NCBI RefSeq assembly: GCF_000960765.1
Contig: NZ_JYNH01000040.1
Coordinates: 1-33,176 of the forward strand
Origin: Desulfosporosinus sp. I2
GTDB lineage: Bacteria; Bacillota; Desulfitobacteriia; Desulfitobacteriales; Desulfitobacteriaceae
Reading direction: 5' to 3'
Length of the DNA: 33,176 nucleotides
The number at the start of each line of letters is the position of its first letter. The first letter of the stretch is position 1. Below are positions 24,505 to 31,607 of the stretch, piece by piece. Under the pieces are notes generated by a model, which was not told where the DNA came from, ran no database searches, and was given only the letters and a program-made list of their open reading frames with translations. The position numbers and the translations under genes were made by a program.

Positions 24505-26172
24505 TCACTCCCTCACCACGACAAGATCTGGGCCGAACATGTCTTTAGCTTTGTTTATCAAAGCTTGCTCCTGACTTTTCAAGTCTTGGCTTTCTGTTGT
24601 CTCCCTAATTTGAAATTCGTTTTCCATGAGATTTTGTAAGGTCAAGGAAGTACCGAATAAACGCTTTAAAACATCCTCGATGGTCTGCCGATTTTCCACT
24701 TGATTGACTTTGTCCCTATGAAAGGAACAACCTTCGCGAAAGAGGATCGTCAGGACTTCGCCATTAAGTTGAACTGGTTTCCCTTCCATCAAAAAGGCCT
24801 GAGTCGATTTTTTAAGTTTTTTTACCTGGTCTAAAACTTCAGCCCAGCGCTCTTGAATTCCCTCAATAGAAAGGTTTTGTTCAGCTTCTTGGGCAGTGTT
24901 CCCAGAATCCACAGTTTTTACTTCTATATTAGCAGTCCTTTGAGGTTGAAGTGGAGCCTTCGGAATTGACCGATTCAATTTCGAACTGACCGGGGGGGAC
25001 CCTTCAGCTATTCCCCCTAGGGCAGAACTTTGAAGCTGGTGCTCAATTATAGATAACCTCTTTAATATCTCATCCTGCCCATCAATCGCGGAAGGTTGAC
25101 TATCGTGAATGGTCTGTACTAGTAAAAGTTCGGCTGCCAACCGGGCGTTTGACGCATATTTAAGTTGCCCCTCTCCTTGTAGTAACACAGATATCCAGCG
25201 CAACAAGCGCGGAATTCCGATTTCTTCACTTTGTTTGACCAAACGATCCTGAATATGAAGTGCTACCATAGGGGGGTTCCCCGTTGACGCCGTCAACAAC
25301 ATTTGGCGCAGATAATCAAGCAACTCTCGGATGATCTGTCGAGGGTCTCGCCCTTGCTGAATCCCTTCGGATAAAAGGTTTAAACTTTTTCCATAGTCAG
25401 AGGAAAGACATACTTCCACTAACTCAGCACTATATGTCTCGCCTACCATGCCTAATACCAAATAAACTTCTTCTACACCAATTGGATCCTCCTGAAGCAG
25501 ACATTGGTCTAAAATGCTCAAAGCGTCGCGAAGCCCTCCTTCTGACTTCTGAGCAATAATCAAAAGGGCACTCGGTTCAACCTGCCTCCCTAAAGACGTA
25601 CACACTTCAAGTAAACGTTTTTGGATATTTTCAACTGAGATTCGATGAAATTCAAAGCGTTGTACCCTTGAAAGGATTGTCAAAGGAATTTTTTGAACCT
25701 CTGTCGTAGCTAAAATAAAGATAACTTGTTGTGGAGGCTCTTCCAGGGTCTTTAGTAGAGCATTGAACGCCTCCGGAGTTAACATATGTACTTCGTCGAT
25801 AATATAAACCTTATGTTTTCCTTGGGTTGAGCTTAACTTTATATTTTCACGTAAATCACGAATCTCACCGATACCTCGATTTGATGCAGCATCGATCTCA
25901 AAAACCTCCATGGCTGAACCATGGTCAATACTTGTACAAGAAGCGCAATGATTACAAGGCTCTATTCCTTGTAACTGTTCACAATTTAATGCCTTCGCTA
26001 AAATTTTGGCAGCGGTGGTTTTCCCGGTACCTCTTGGCCCACTAAATAAATAGGCATGTGCTATCTTCTCTTGTTTAAGCGCATTTACTAAAGTCTTCGT
26101 AATATGGTCTTGTCCTACGATGTCTTTGAACATTCTAGGGCGCCATTCACGATAAAGTGCCAAATAAGCCAT
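24505..26172 (-). CDS. dnaX: DNA polymerase III gamma/tau subunit
   Basis: ATPase of the clamp loader. The 555-residue product has Walker A GPRGTGKT at 45-52, zinc ligands C64, C73, C76, C79, Walker B with IIDEVHML (D126, E127), and the SRC-like ILSRVQRFEF. Domain III follows to about 365, then a linker and a C-terminal domain (LSIEGIQERWAEVLDQVKK...). In-frame codons 450-452 read GTA AAA AAA; a -1 slip there would give ACT TAA, ending the protein at 453 residues. The start ATG is at 26170-26172. SRP RNA lies just upstream, as in Bacillus. Confidence 0.96.
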   Translation of the reverse strand: MAYLALYREWRPRMFKDIVGQDHITKTLVNALKQEKIAHAYLFSGPRGTGKTTAAKILAKALNCEQLQGIEPCNHCASCTSIDHGSAMEVFEIDAASNRGIGEIRDLRENIKLSSTQGKHKVYIIDEVHMLTPEAFNALLKTLEEPPQQVIFILATTEVQKIPLTILSRVQRFEFHRISVENIQKRLLEVCTSLGRQVEPSALLIIAQKSEGGLRDALSILDQCLLQEDPIGVEEVYLVLGMVGETYSAELVEVCLSSDYGKSLNLLSEGIQQGRDPRQIIRELLDYLRQMLLTASTGNPPMVALHIQDRLVKQSEEIGIPRLLRWISVLLQGEGQLKYASNARLAAELLLVQTIHDSQPSAIDGQDEILKRLSIIEHQLQSSALGGIAEGSPPVSSKLNRSIPKAPLQPQRTANIEVKTVDSGNTAQEAEQNLSIEGIQERWAEVLDQVKKLKKSTQAFLMEGKPVQLNGEVLTILFREGCSFHRDKVNQVENRQTIEDVLKRLFGTSLTLQNLMENEFQIRETTESQDLKSQEQALINKAKDMFGPDLVVVRE

Positions 26173-26249
26173 ACTATCACCCTCTTATTCAGAGTGGGGA
26201 ATATGTTAAAAAAAGATGGTACATTAACCACCTTAATCTTTCATAAATA

Positions 26250-26517
26250 GCCGTACACCCTAGATCGAGCCATCGCCTCCGAACGTTACCTTGATCAGTA
26301 AACTCAATTCAGGCAACCTTACGGCACACAAAACGTTCTCCTTAGTGCTGCTTCCGTCAAGATCTGACACGGTTCGGAGTGTTCTGTTGCGTAAGACCCA
26401 AATATCATAGCCACCTACCAAAGACTGCTTCACAGGCGTGGACCTTTCGCGGGAATTCCACCTTGCTAGAGCGGGCTGCAAGTTACAGGGAACCGCTACC
26501 TCCCCGTCTAGTACGGC
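26250..26517 (-). ncRNA. ffs: signal recognition particle RNA (Bacillus type, with Alu domain)
   Basis: The RNA directs co-translational targeting with Ffh. The minus strand shows the Alu start GGGGAGGTAGCGGTTCCC and GTAACTTGCAGCCCG, and the S-domain tip with ACGGAAGCAGCA. The ends pair (GCCGTAC at 26511-26517 with GTACGGC at 26250-26256). Its length of 268 nt is close to the 271 nt of the Bacillus scRNA. Its position before dnaX is the usual one. Confidence 0.93.
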
Positions 26518-26524
26518 TAAATCA

Positions 26525-26553
26525 ATTATAGCAAAATATAGAAAACTTGGCTA
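26525..26553 (-). promoter_or_regulatory. Promoter of SRP RNA; -35 box lies in the repeat end
   Basis: TATAAT at 26525-26530 is seven bases from the G that starts the RNA. At 17 bp upstream is TAGCCA (26548-26553), matching TTGACA at four of six. That -35 box is part of the left end of repeat R4 (TTGGCTA on the plus strand). Confidence 0.65.
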
Positions 26554-26731
26554 GCGTCCGAAGACACTGTCTTCGCACGTATAAACTCGGCGGAGAAGCC
26601 TTCTGGCGAAGGCGGTAGCCTTAGTTGCACTTATGCGTTGGCCAAGGATGGCCGAGTGTCCCTGTAACCAAGGATGGTGAGAAGGGACCTTCTAGAAAGT
26701 ATATAACGCAAGTTATACTTTCTAACTAGTA
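26541..26731 (+). repeat. Intergenic hairpin-rich repeat copy R4
   Basis: It runs from GAAAACTTGGCTAGCG to AACTAGTA. Modules in order: a perfect GAAGACACTGTCTTC palindrome; a GGCGGAGAAGCC...GGCGAAGGCGG block; TTAGTTGCACTTATGCG; a GGATGGCCGAGTGTCCCTG core; GAGAAGGGACC; and an AGAAAGTATA...TATACTTTCT hairpin. It lies between SRP RNA and tRNA-Ser(GGA), its right end touching the tRNA terminator. Confidence 0.88.
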
Positions 26732-26757
26732 AAAAAGCCGAAGTCGAATACTTTGGC
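26731..26757 (-). terminator. Terminator of tRNA-Ser(GGA)
   Basis: GCCAAAGT and ACTTCGGC pair (one mismatch) around ATTCG, followed by T6 on the minus strand, 16 bases past the tRNA end. Confidence 0.8.
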
Positions 26758-26773
26758 TCGGATCCTCTAAAAA

Positions 26774-26865
26774 TGGCGGAGAGAGAGGGATTTGAACCCT
26801 CGACACCGGTTGCCCAATGTACCCGCTTTCCAGGCGGGCGCCTTCGACCACTCAGCCACCTCTCC
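26774..26865 (-). tRNA. tRNA-Ser(GGA)
   Basis: A 92-nt class II tRNA with acceptor GGAGAGG/TCTCTCC, discriminator G and encoded CCA. The anticodon loop CTGGAAA gives anticodon GGA. A long variable arm and GGTTCAAATCC T-loop are present. Confidence 0.96.
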
Positions 26866-26889
26866 GAGTTCGATAAACTTTCCATCTGT

Positions 26890-26918
26890 ATAATAGATTT
26901 AATGAGTTTAGTGAACAA
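26890..26918 (-). promoter_or_regulatory. Promoter of tRNA-Ser(GGA)
   Basis: TTGTTC (26913-26918), 17 bp, TATTAT (26890-26895), about 25 bases before the mature 5' end. Confidence 0.6.
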
Positions 26919-27026
26919 GAGAGATTATATCGCAAAGGAACAGGCGCGTCAATGGCAAATGTAATGTAAATATATGTAATTGGACAATTTAGCTTTCTTA
27001 GTTGAATATTTTTACCTTAAATATCG

Positions 27027-27038
27027 TAGAGTACTCTA
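27027..27038. other. 12-bp palindrome before speD
   Basis: TAGAGTACTCTA is a perfect palindrome 48 bases before the speD ATG. It could be an operator; no clear sigma-A promoter was found near it. Confidence 0.3.
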
Positions 27039-27085
27039 TGTATCGCTTTATTAAAGCACCATTATTAATATTTTTGGAGGATTAA

Positions 27086-27862
27086 ATGGAAATTAAGCCA
27101 CTCAAGGAATTAAAATTATATGGATTTAATAACTTAACAAAAACTTTAAGTTTTAATATGTATGATATTTGTTATGCAAAATCGCCCGAGCACCGCCAAG
27201 CCTATATCGATTACATAGATGAAGAATACAATTCCGATCGTCTCGCCAGAATCCTTTCAGATGTTGCGAACATCATCGGGGCAAATATCCTGAATGTTGC
27301 TAAACAAGACTATAATCCTCAAGGGGCTAGCGTCACAATGCTTGTTTCTGAAGAGCAAGATGTGGCAATACCTGCAAATGTCGTAGCTCATTTAGATAAA
27401 AGCCATATCACAGTTCACACATATCCTGAAAGCCATCCCAATAAAGGAATAAGCACATTCAGGGCTGACATTGATGTTTCTACCTGTGGTAAAATATCTC
27501 CGCTGGCAGCCCTCAACTATTTAGTGACTAGTTTTTATTCTGATATAGCGATCATCGACTATCGCGTGCGGGGATTTACTCGAGACCTTGATGGTAAAAA
27601 GTTTTTTATTGATCATAAAATAAGTTCCATCCAAAACTATCTGGACAAGGAAAAAAAAGAGCTATATCAGATGATTGATGTCAACGTCTATCAAGAAAAC
27701 ATTTTTCATACAAAGATGATCTTAAAGGACTTCGATCTTGATAATTATCTTTTTGGCACTGCCAAAAAGGAACTTCTCCCCAGTGAAAAGAAAAAAATCA
27801 AACAACGCTTAACTAAAGAAATGGCCGAGATATTCCATGGCAAGAATATACCGAGAGCTTAG
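27086..27862 (+). CDS. speD: S-adenosylmethionine decarboxylase, E. coli-type SpeD
   Basis: Makes decarboxylated SAM, the aminopropyl donor for spermidine. The 258-residue product is the long gamma-proteobacterial class (E. coli 264 residues), not the short Bacillus SpeH type. Self-cleavage before the serine that becomes the pyruvoyl group is expected at S106 in [17 protein letters not shown]. Long blocks match E. coli closely, such as [18 protein letters not shown] and [22 protein letters not shown] at 27086 after TTTGGAGGATTAA. It is alone on the plus strand; no spermidine synthase is adjacent. The decarboxylase at 12647 might supply the diamine branch. Confidence 0.95.
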   Translation: MEIKPLKELKLYGFNNLTKTLSFNMYDICYAKSPEHRQAYIDYIDEEYNSDRLARILSDVANIIGANILNVAKQDYNPQGASVTMLVSEEQDVAIPANVVAHLDKSHITVHTYPESHPNKGISTFRADIDVSTCGKISPLAALNYLVTSFYSDIAIIDYRVRGFTRDLDGKKFFIDHKISSIQNYLDKEKKELYQMIDVNVYQENIFHTKMILKDFDLDNYLFGTAKKELLPSEKKKIKQRLTKEMAEIFHGKNIPRA

Positions 27863-27908
27863 TGCTTTAGTGCTGCGTGCTTTAGTGCTTTAGTGCTTTA
27901 GTGCTTAA
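27860..27908. repeat. Octamer microsatellite AGTGCTTT overlapping the speD stop
   Basis: AGTGCTTT repeats six or so times, interrupted once by GCGTGC. It begins in the speD TAG stop and ends before the spoIIR 3' end. Such arrays can vary in copy number. Confidence 0.85.
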
Positions 27909-27936
27909 AGTAAGTCAAAGTGCAAAATTTATATAA

Positions 27937-28641
27937 TTATAAGCGTTTGATCATTTCCCAAAAGAAAAAGCGAACTTTTGGTTTACTAGAAGTGGCCTGT
28001 TTATAGATCTGTCCTTTCGAACCAACAGAATCTTTATTTTTAAGTGGGATCCCCAATTTTCCATCCACTGGAACAGCTGTTGAATGTTCAATATCTATAA
28101 AACAGAGCGGTGGGAAAAGCACACACCACCAGTTTGATCCCTTTCCCTCCCCGATCACAATGCGTAAAGCCTCATAGTCACCTGCTGGGAGTACTAAGGA
28201 TCCATAGGATTTAGTAGGAAAGGAAAAGTGTCCGTATTCTGTATGTACTGAGTAATCCTTTCCCCAATCCATAACCACTAAACGCCCTATATCCTCCATT
28301 TCTGGACTGAGCTGCTTAAGGATAGTTCGTGATTCATCTAATGACTGAGAAACGGCTAATTGAGGAGAAACTTCTTTCAAAATGGCATCTCGAACCGCTC
28401 GTTTTAACTCTTGGTCCTGTTCGCTATCTGAATTGGCGAGGACATGAAAGCGGATCAGCTGATTCGGCCTTGGATCTAGTGCTATTTCATCCGTTGCTTC
28501 ATATAGTTTATTGGCTTCTATTGCACTAGCACTAGCACTAACACTTGCACTACTTTCCTTAAACGGCCCCCAAAGAGCCGCGTTTCCCCAAATCGTAAGG
28601 ATACTTAGTATAATAAGACATATAAATCTCAGTACTTTCAT
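27937..28641 (-). CDS. spoIIR: stage II sporulation protein R
   Basis: Secreted forespore signal that triggers SpoIIGA to process pro-sigma-E in the mother cell. The 234-residue product has an N-terminal signal or anchor (about 5-25), then a Ser/Ala stretch (SASVSASASA, 33-42) and the SpoIIR core, with PNQLIRFHVLANSDSEQDQELKRAVRDAIL and WWCVLFPPLCFIDI. It is full length. The ATG at 28639-28641 follows GGTGAGGGG. The Ser/Ala stretch is encoded by AGTGCT-type hexamers (28523-28553). I found no convincing sigma-F promoter. Confidence 0.94.
   Translation of the reverse strand: MKVLRFICLIILSILTIWGNAALWGPFKESSASVSASASAIEANKLYEATDEIALDPRPNQLIRFHVLANSDSEQDQELKRAVRDAILKEVSPQLAVSQSLDESRTILKQLSPEMEDIGRLVVMDWGKDYSVHTEYGHFSFPTKSYGSLVLPAGDYEALRIVIGEGKGSNWWCVLFPPLCFIDIEHSTAVPVDGKLGIPLKNKDSVGSKGQIYKQATSSKPKVRFFFWEMIKRL
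28523..28553 (-). repeat. AGTGCT hexamer tract within spoIIR
   Basis: Five imperfect AGTGCT/AGTGCA/AGTGTT units on the minus strand encode Ser-Ala/Ser-Val pairs just after the signal segment. A slip of one unit keeps the frame. Confidence 0.8.
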
Positions 28642-29415
28642 GATTCTAGTCCCCTCACCCTCTTCAACTCCTTGCAGAAGTGGTCAAATTATTGTACTAA
28701 TAGCAGTTTGTCCAAGAATGTGAAGATTTAAGCAAAGTATCTACTTTTTTATTACTGTTATTAAGAGAGAATGCTGACTCCTCTATAGCTCGTTCATAAT
28801 GTTCTAAAACAGCAGAAGGGCCTCGCTTTAATCGCAAAGACCCTTAATCTTATGTAACCCTATTTATTGAGCTATTATATATAAGAGCACGTAATAGTCT
28901 ACCTAACACCACTTTAGATCGCTTATTACCTAACTATGATCTTTCGACCATAATCAAGCAGGTCACCACCTAAAATGATGATTCGTTCGACCTTGCAGAA
29001 TATCTACCCAGCTACATACAACCTTTCGGCTGTATATAACCGACTTTCTTACACATGCATACATCTAAAGACATATGGTTGAGTAAGAAAAACTCAACAC
29101 CCTGCAAAATCTTAGCTCGACCCTTTACGATAAGTTGGAACCTTAAGACAATCAAAAAGAGACTGCAGTAAAGCTTTTCCCCACCATAAAAAATCTTCCC
29201 TCCGACAATATACAAGCGTTTGACCACCTGTATATCATCTTTGGCCGACCCATATACACCCCGTAAAGAGCCTATATAAATCTTGGCTCAACCATTACGT
29301 ACCCTCATGGTCTTATTATCAACCTCGACGCTTAATAATATACTGGTAAAATTTAGTGATGTAACGCATCCTATTGTGAAAAGATTATTGTTGGTGAAGC
29401 TGCGTCTATTCGTGG
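28642..29415. other. Gene-poor stretch with decayed repeats
   Basis: No convincing gene was found in about 770 bases. On the minus strand, 28932-29292 contains at least six degenerate copies of a GGTCGA(A/G)C(C/T)AAGAT-like motif (near 29285, 29240, 29220, 29115, 28990 and 28945). Two stretches translate to similar peptides (VERIIILGGDLLDYGRKI and VVKRLYIVGGKIFYGGEK), but stops interrupt the frame. It looks like a former coding or repeat region. A weak hairpin lies at about 28817-28846. Confidence 0.4.
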
Positions 29416-29421
29416 TATACT
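29416..29421 (+). promoter_or_regulatory. Extended -10 promoter of the small Lys-rich gene
   Basis: TGGTATACT provides an extended -10 with TATACT at 29416-29421. The -35 box is weak. The leader would be about 85 bases. Confidence 0.4.
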
Positions 29422-29511
29422 TAATAAAACTATTGCTTTACTCCCCCCTGTCAACGATAGAAATTTTGCTTACTAAGAACGATTATTTCTGTGCGAAAGG
29501 AGTGACATGTG

Positions 29512-29574
29512 ATGGGAGATAAGAGTCCTAAGAAAGAGACAAAAAAGCCCAAGCAACCTAAAAAACCAAAATAA
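29512..29574 (+). CDS. 20-residue Lys-rich peptide of MGDKSP type
   Basis: The frame encodes MGDKSPKKETKKPKQP and ends KKPK, half of the residues being Lys. A very good ribosome site (AAAGGAG, 8 bases before the ATG) and a strong terminator seven bases after the stop support it. From memory, short Lys-rich proteins beginning MGDKSP are annotated in many bacteria, usually 40-60 residues, so this would be a minimal form. Function unknown; binding to nucleic acid or ribosomes would fit its charge, but that is a guess. It is too short for ordinary gene finders. Confidence 0.65.
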   Translation: MGDKSPKKETKKPKQPKKPK

Positions 29575-29581
29575 ACAGTTA

Positions 29582-29618
29582 AAGGGTCTTCACGTTTTGC
29601 CGTGAAGACCCTTCTTTT
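29582..29618 (+). terminator. Terminator between the small Lys-rich gene and the DinB-like gene
   Basis: AAGGGTCTTCACG, loop TTTTGC, CGTGAAGACCCTT, then CTTTTC. Perfect 13-bp arms. It probably serves both convergent genes; the minus side has only TTTAAC. Confidence 0.9.
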
Positions 29619-29627
29619 CATCAAACT

Positions 29628-30095
29628 CTATGCGCTAAATTTCTTTAACATTTTAATGGTTTGAACATGCATACCTTCATGATACATCCCAAATGTCAAA
29701 AATTCTCCAATAGTTTTTAAAGTTAAGCCAGAGGGCATGTTATATGGTTTTGCAACGTTTTCGGCTAACCTGTTTTCTAGTGTTGCTTGGATTCGATTTG
29801 TTTGATCTTCCAATAATCTCGTCAATTCCAGCATGGTTGGTGGTTGCACCTTCCACTCTGAGGGTTTGCTGTCACGACCAAATAACTCAGTAAATTTATC
29901 GGGTATTTGCATTGGTTCGGGAATAAAAGCAAAAGCAAATAATTCTTGGACCACATAAACATGACCGAGATTCCAGCGGATATTATTATTGAACCCCTCC
30001 GGTATTGAATCCGCTTGGCTTTCACTGACTTCTTTCACTGCATTAAGCGTATTATTACGTATTACCTTTAGTTGGCTAAATAGAAATTCCTTCAA
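29628..30095 (-). CDS. DinB-family protein (four-helix metal-binding fold)
   Basis: A 155-residue protein with the DinB/YfiT fold, a four-helix bundle with a three-His metal site. The His triad is visible as H45 (WNLGHV), H139 and H143 (MYHEGMHVQTI). Known relatives include Bacillus DinB and bacillithiol transferases; the substrate here is unknown. The start is TTG at 30093-30095, nine bases after GGAGG; a stop codon directly precedes it in frame, so no upstream start exists. It is a single gene, convergent with the small Lys-rich gene. Confidence 0.88.
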   Translation of the reverse strand: MKEFLFSQLKVIRNNTLNAVKEVSESQADSIPEGFNNNIRWNLGHVYVVQELFAFAFIPEPMQIPDKFTELFGRDSKPSEWKVQPPTMLELTRLLEDQTNRIQATLENRLAENVAKPYNMPSGLTLKTIGEFLTFGMYHEGMHVQTIKMLKKFSA

Positions 30096-30223
30096 TCAAT
30101 GACACCTCCAAGATGATTATAGCAAATTATTTACCAAGAATCCTAATTCTTTCTTTCAGTTGTTTGTTATTACTGCTAATTATTTTGCATTTAGACTATT
30201 CTGTTTCGACCACGCAAACTAAA

Positions 30224-30521
30224 GAAAACTTGGCTGGCGCCCGAAGACACTGTCTTCGCACGTGTTAGCTTAGCGGAGAAGCTTTGGCGAAGGCGGCCGG
30301 TCGAATGCTAAGCAATCCATGGCGCATTCGACACTAGACACGTCCTGTGTCGTCGCCTTAGTTGCCCTTATGCGCTGACCATGGATGGCCGAGTGTCCCT
30401 GTAGCCAAGACTCGAACAAGGATGTTCGAGATTAGAGCGCCGCCATGGATGACAAGGCGCCGTGATGGCGGGAAGGGACCTTCCAGAAAGTATATAACGA
30501 AGTTATACTTTCTGACTAATA
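30224..30521 (+). repeat. Intergenic hairpin-rich repeat copy R5, the longest
   Basis: About 298 bp, from GAAAACTTGGCTGGCG to TGACTAAT. Hairpins in order: GAAGACACTGTCTTC; GCTTAGC/GCTAAGC; GTCGAATGC/GCATTCGAC; GACAC-GTCCT-GTGTC; CTCGAACA-AGGA-TGTTCGAG; GGCGCCGTGATGGCG; AGAAAGTATA/TATACTTTCT. It shares both ends with R4 and holds extra modules. The right end touches the tRNA-Ser(CGA) terminator. Confidence 0.9.
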
Positions 30522-30551
30522 AAAAAGACTCAGCGTTTAAGACGCAAAGTC
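30521..30551 (-). terminator. Terminator of the tRNA/tadA cluster
   Basis: GACTTTGCGT pairs with ACGCTGAGTC (one mismatch, one wobble), then T6 on the minus strand, 24 bases past tRNA-Ser(CGA). Confidence 0.8.
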
Positions 30552-30575
30552 CATAAATTCTAAGTCCGATATTAA

Positions 30576-30666
30576 TGGCGGAGGAGGTGGGATTCGAACC
30601 CACGGACGGCTTACACCGTCAAACGATTTCGAGTCGCTCTCGTTATGACCACTTCGATACTCCTCC
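30576..30666 (-). tRNA. tRNA-Ser(CGA)
   Basis: A 91-nt class II tRNA with acceptor GGAGGAG, discriminator G and encoded CCA. The anticodon loop CTCGAAA gives CGA. It lies 40 bases after tadA with no terminator between, so they are probably co-transcribed. Confidence 0.95.
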
Positions 30667-30706
30667 GTATATAATTATGATGAATTCAACCATTTCTGAT
30701 TGAAGT

Positions 30707-31153
30707 TCACCGTAATCGTTTAAAGAATGATTTTAAGATATCCGAACATTCCTCTTCTAAAACCCCGGCTACCACATCAACCTTATGATTCCAGAGCGTC
30801 GTATTTAGGACATTCATTACAGAACCGGTTGCTCCACCTTTTAAATCTGCGGCTCCATAAACAAGTTGCTTTAAACGGGCCTGTACAATGGCCCCTGCGC
30901 ACATCGGACAAGGCTCTAGGGTTACATATAACGTTGCGTCCGCCAGGCGCCATGAACCTAACTTTTCGGCTGCCCTTTGGATCACTAAGATCTCAGCATG
31001 CGCTGTAGGATCTTGTCTCAGTTCTTTTTCGTTAAACGCGGAGACAATGATTTGATTGTCCTTAACTATGACAGCACCGATTGGTACTTCTCCTAGCTCA
31101 AAGGCCTTCTCTGCTTGTGCCAGCGCATTGCGCATCCAATCTTGATGAAGCAT
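30707..31153 (-). CDS. tadA: tRNA adenosine(34) deaminase TadA
   Basis: Converts A34 of tRNA-Arg(ACG) to inosine. The 148-residue product has the deaminase zinc motif HAE (H52, E54) and PCPMC (C82, C85), and the GGATGSVMNVLN segment specific to TadA. It is full length. ATG at 31151-31153; the upstream region is weak in ribosome-site sequence (AGAGGTAATT). It is embedded in a tRNA cluster: tRNA-Arg(CCU) ends 14 bases upstream and tRNA-Ser(CGA) follows. Confidence 0.95.
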   Translation of the reverse strand: MLHQDWMRNALAQAEKAFELGEVPIGAVIVKDNQIIVSAFNEKELRQDPTAHAEILVIQRAAEKLGSWRLADATLYVTLEPCPMCAGAIVQARLKQLVYGAADLKGGATGSVMNVLNTTLWNHKVDVVAGVLEEECSDILKSFFKRLR

Positions 31154-31167
31154 AATTACCTCTGTTT

Positions 31168-31245
31168 TGGTGACCCCGGGAGGAGTCGAACCTCCGCAAG
31201 ACAGGGTTTAGGAAACCCCCGCTCTATCCACTGAGCTACGAGGCC
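31168..31245 (-). tRNA. tRNA-Arg(CCU)
   Basis: A 78-nt tRNA with acceptor GGCCTCG/CGGGGTC, discriminator A and encoded CCA. The loop TTCCTAA gives anticodon CCT. D-arm TAGCTCAGTGGATAGAGC and T-arm GAGGTTCGACTCCTC are normal. Confidence 0.95.
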
Positions 31246-31267
31246 GTGGTTTTTTAAAGAGTAAAAA

Positions 31268-31296
31268 GTTCGATATACGAACTTCGAATATCGAAC
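31268..31296. repeat. Small inverted repeat between two tRNA-Arg genes
   Basis: GTTCGATAT (31268-31276) and ATATCGAAC (31288-31296) are perfect 9-bp arms. CGAACTTCG lies in its loop and recurs at about 31464 and 31486, before tRNA-Ser(UGA). Confidence 0.6.
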
Positions 31297-31311
31297 CACG
31301 AATAACAATGA

Positions 31312-31388
31312 TGGTGCGTTCGGAGGGATTCGAACCCCCGACATTCAGATTCGAAGTCTGACGCTCTATCCAGCTGAACTACGAACGC
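31312..31388 (-). tRNA. tRNA-Arg(UCG)
   Basis: A 77-nt tRNA with acceptor GCGTTCG/CGAACGC, discriminator A and encoded CCA. The anticodon loop CTTCGAA gives TCG. Confidence 0.95.
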
Positions 31389-31497
31389 ATAATAAGCTTG
31401 GTCTCAAACTCGCCACACTGCTATTAGAAGCAGTGGGTAACATGCCCATAACAAGTCATTCACTCGAACTTCGTGCTTCGAACATCGAACTTCGATA

Positions 31498-31587
31498 TGG
31501 CGGAGGGGGTGGGATTCGAACCCACGGACCCCTTACGAAGTCACCGGTTTTCAAGACCGGGTCCTTAAACCACTCGAACACCCCTCC
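31498..31587 (-). tRNA. tRNA-Ser(UGA)
   Basis: A 90-nt class II tRNA with acceptor GGAGGGG/CCCCTCC and encoded CCA. The anticodon loop CTTGAAA gives TGA. It is first in the cluster, right after the promoter at 31608. Confidence 0.95.
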
Positions 31588-31607
31588 AATAAAAACAACC
31601 GAACAAA

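Noticed and set aside
24992-24998. Seven-G/C run in dnaX as a third frameshift
   Set aside because: The reading frame and the C-terminal domain continue normally across it.
26260-26481. 73-codon frame on the minus strand
   Set aside because: It lies wholly within the SRP RNA gene.
26631-26918. 95-codon frame on the minus strand across tRNA-Ser(GGA)
   Set aside because: It is a shadow of the tRNA and repeat R4.
29012-29227. 71-codon frame on the minus strand
   Set aside because: No usable ribosome site, odd composition, and it sits in the decayed repeat region; stops interrupt the repeat on both sides.
29283-29522. 79-codon frame on the plus strand
   Set aside because: It contains the likely promoter of the small Lys-rich gene and overlaps its start in another frame; no family is recognised.
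30224-30521. Group IIC intron inserted after a terminator
   Set aside because: The position fits, but the element is only about 300 bp, with no reverse transcriptase and no domain V-like hairpin that I could recognise.
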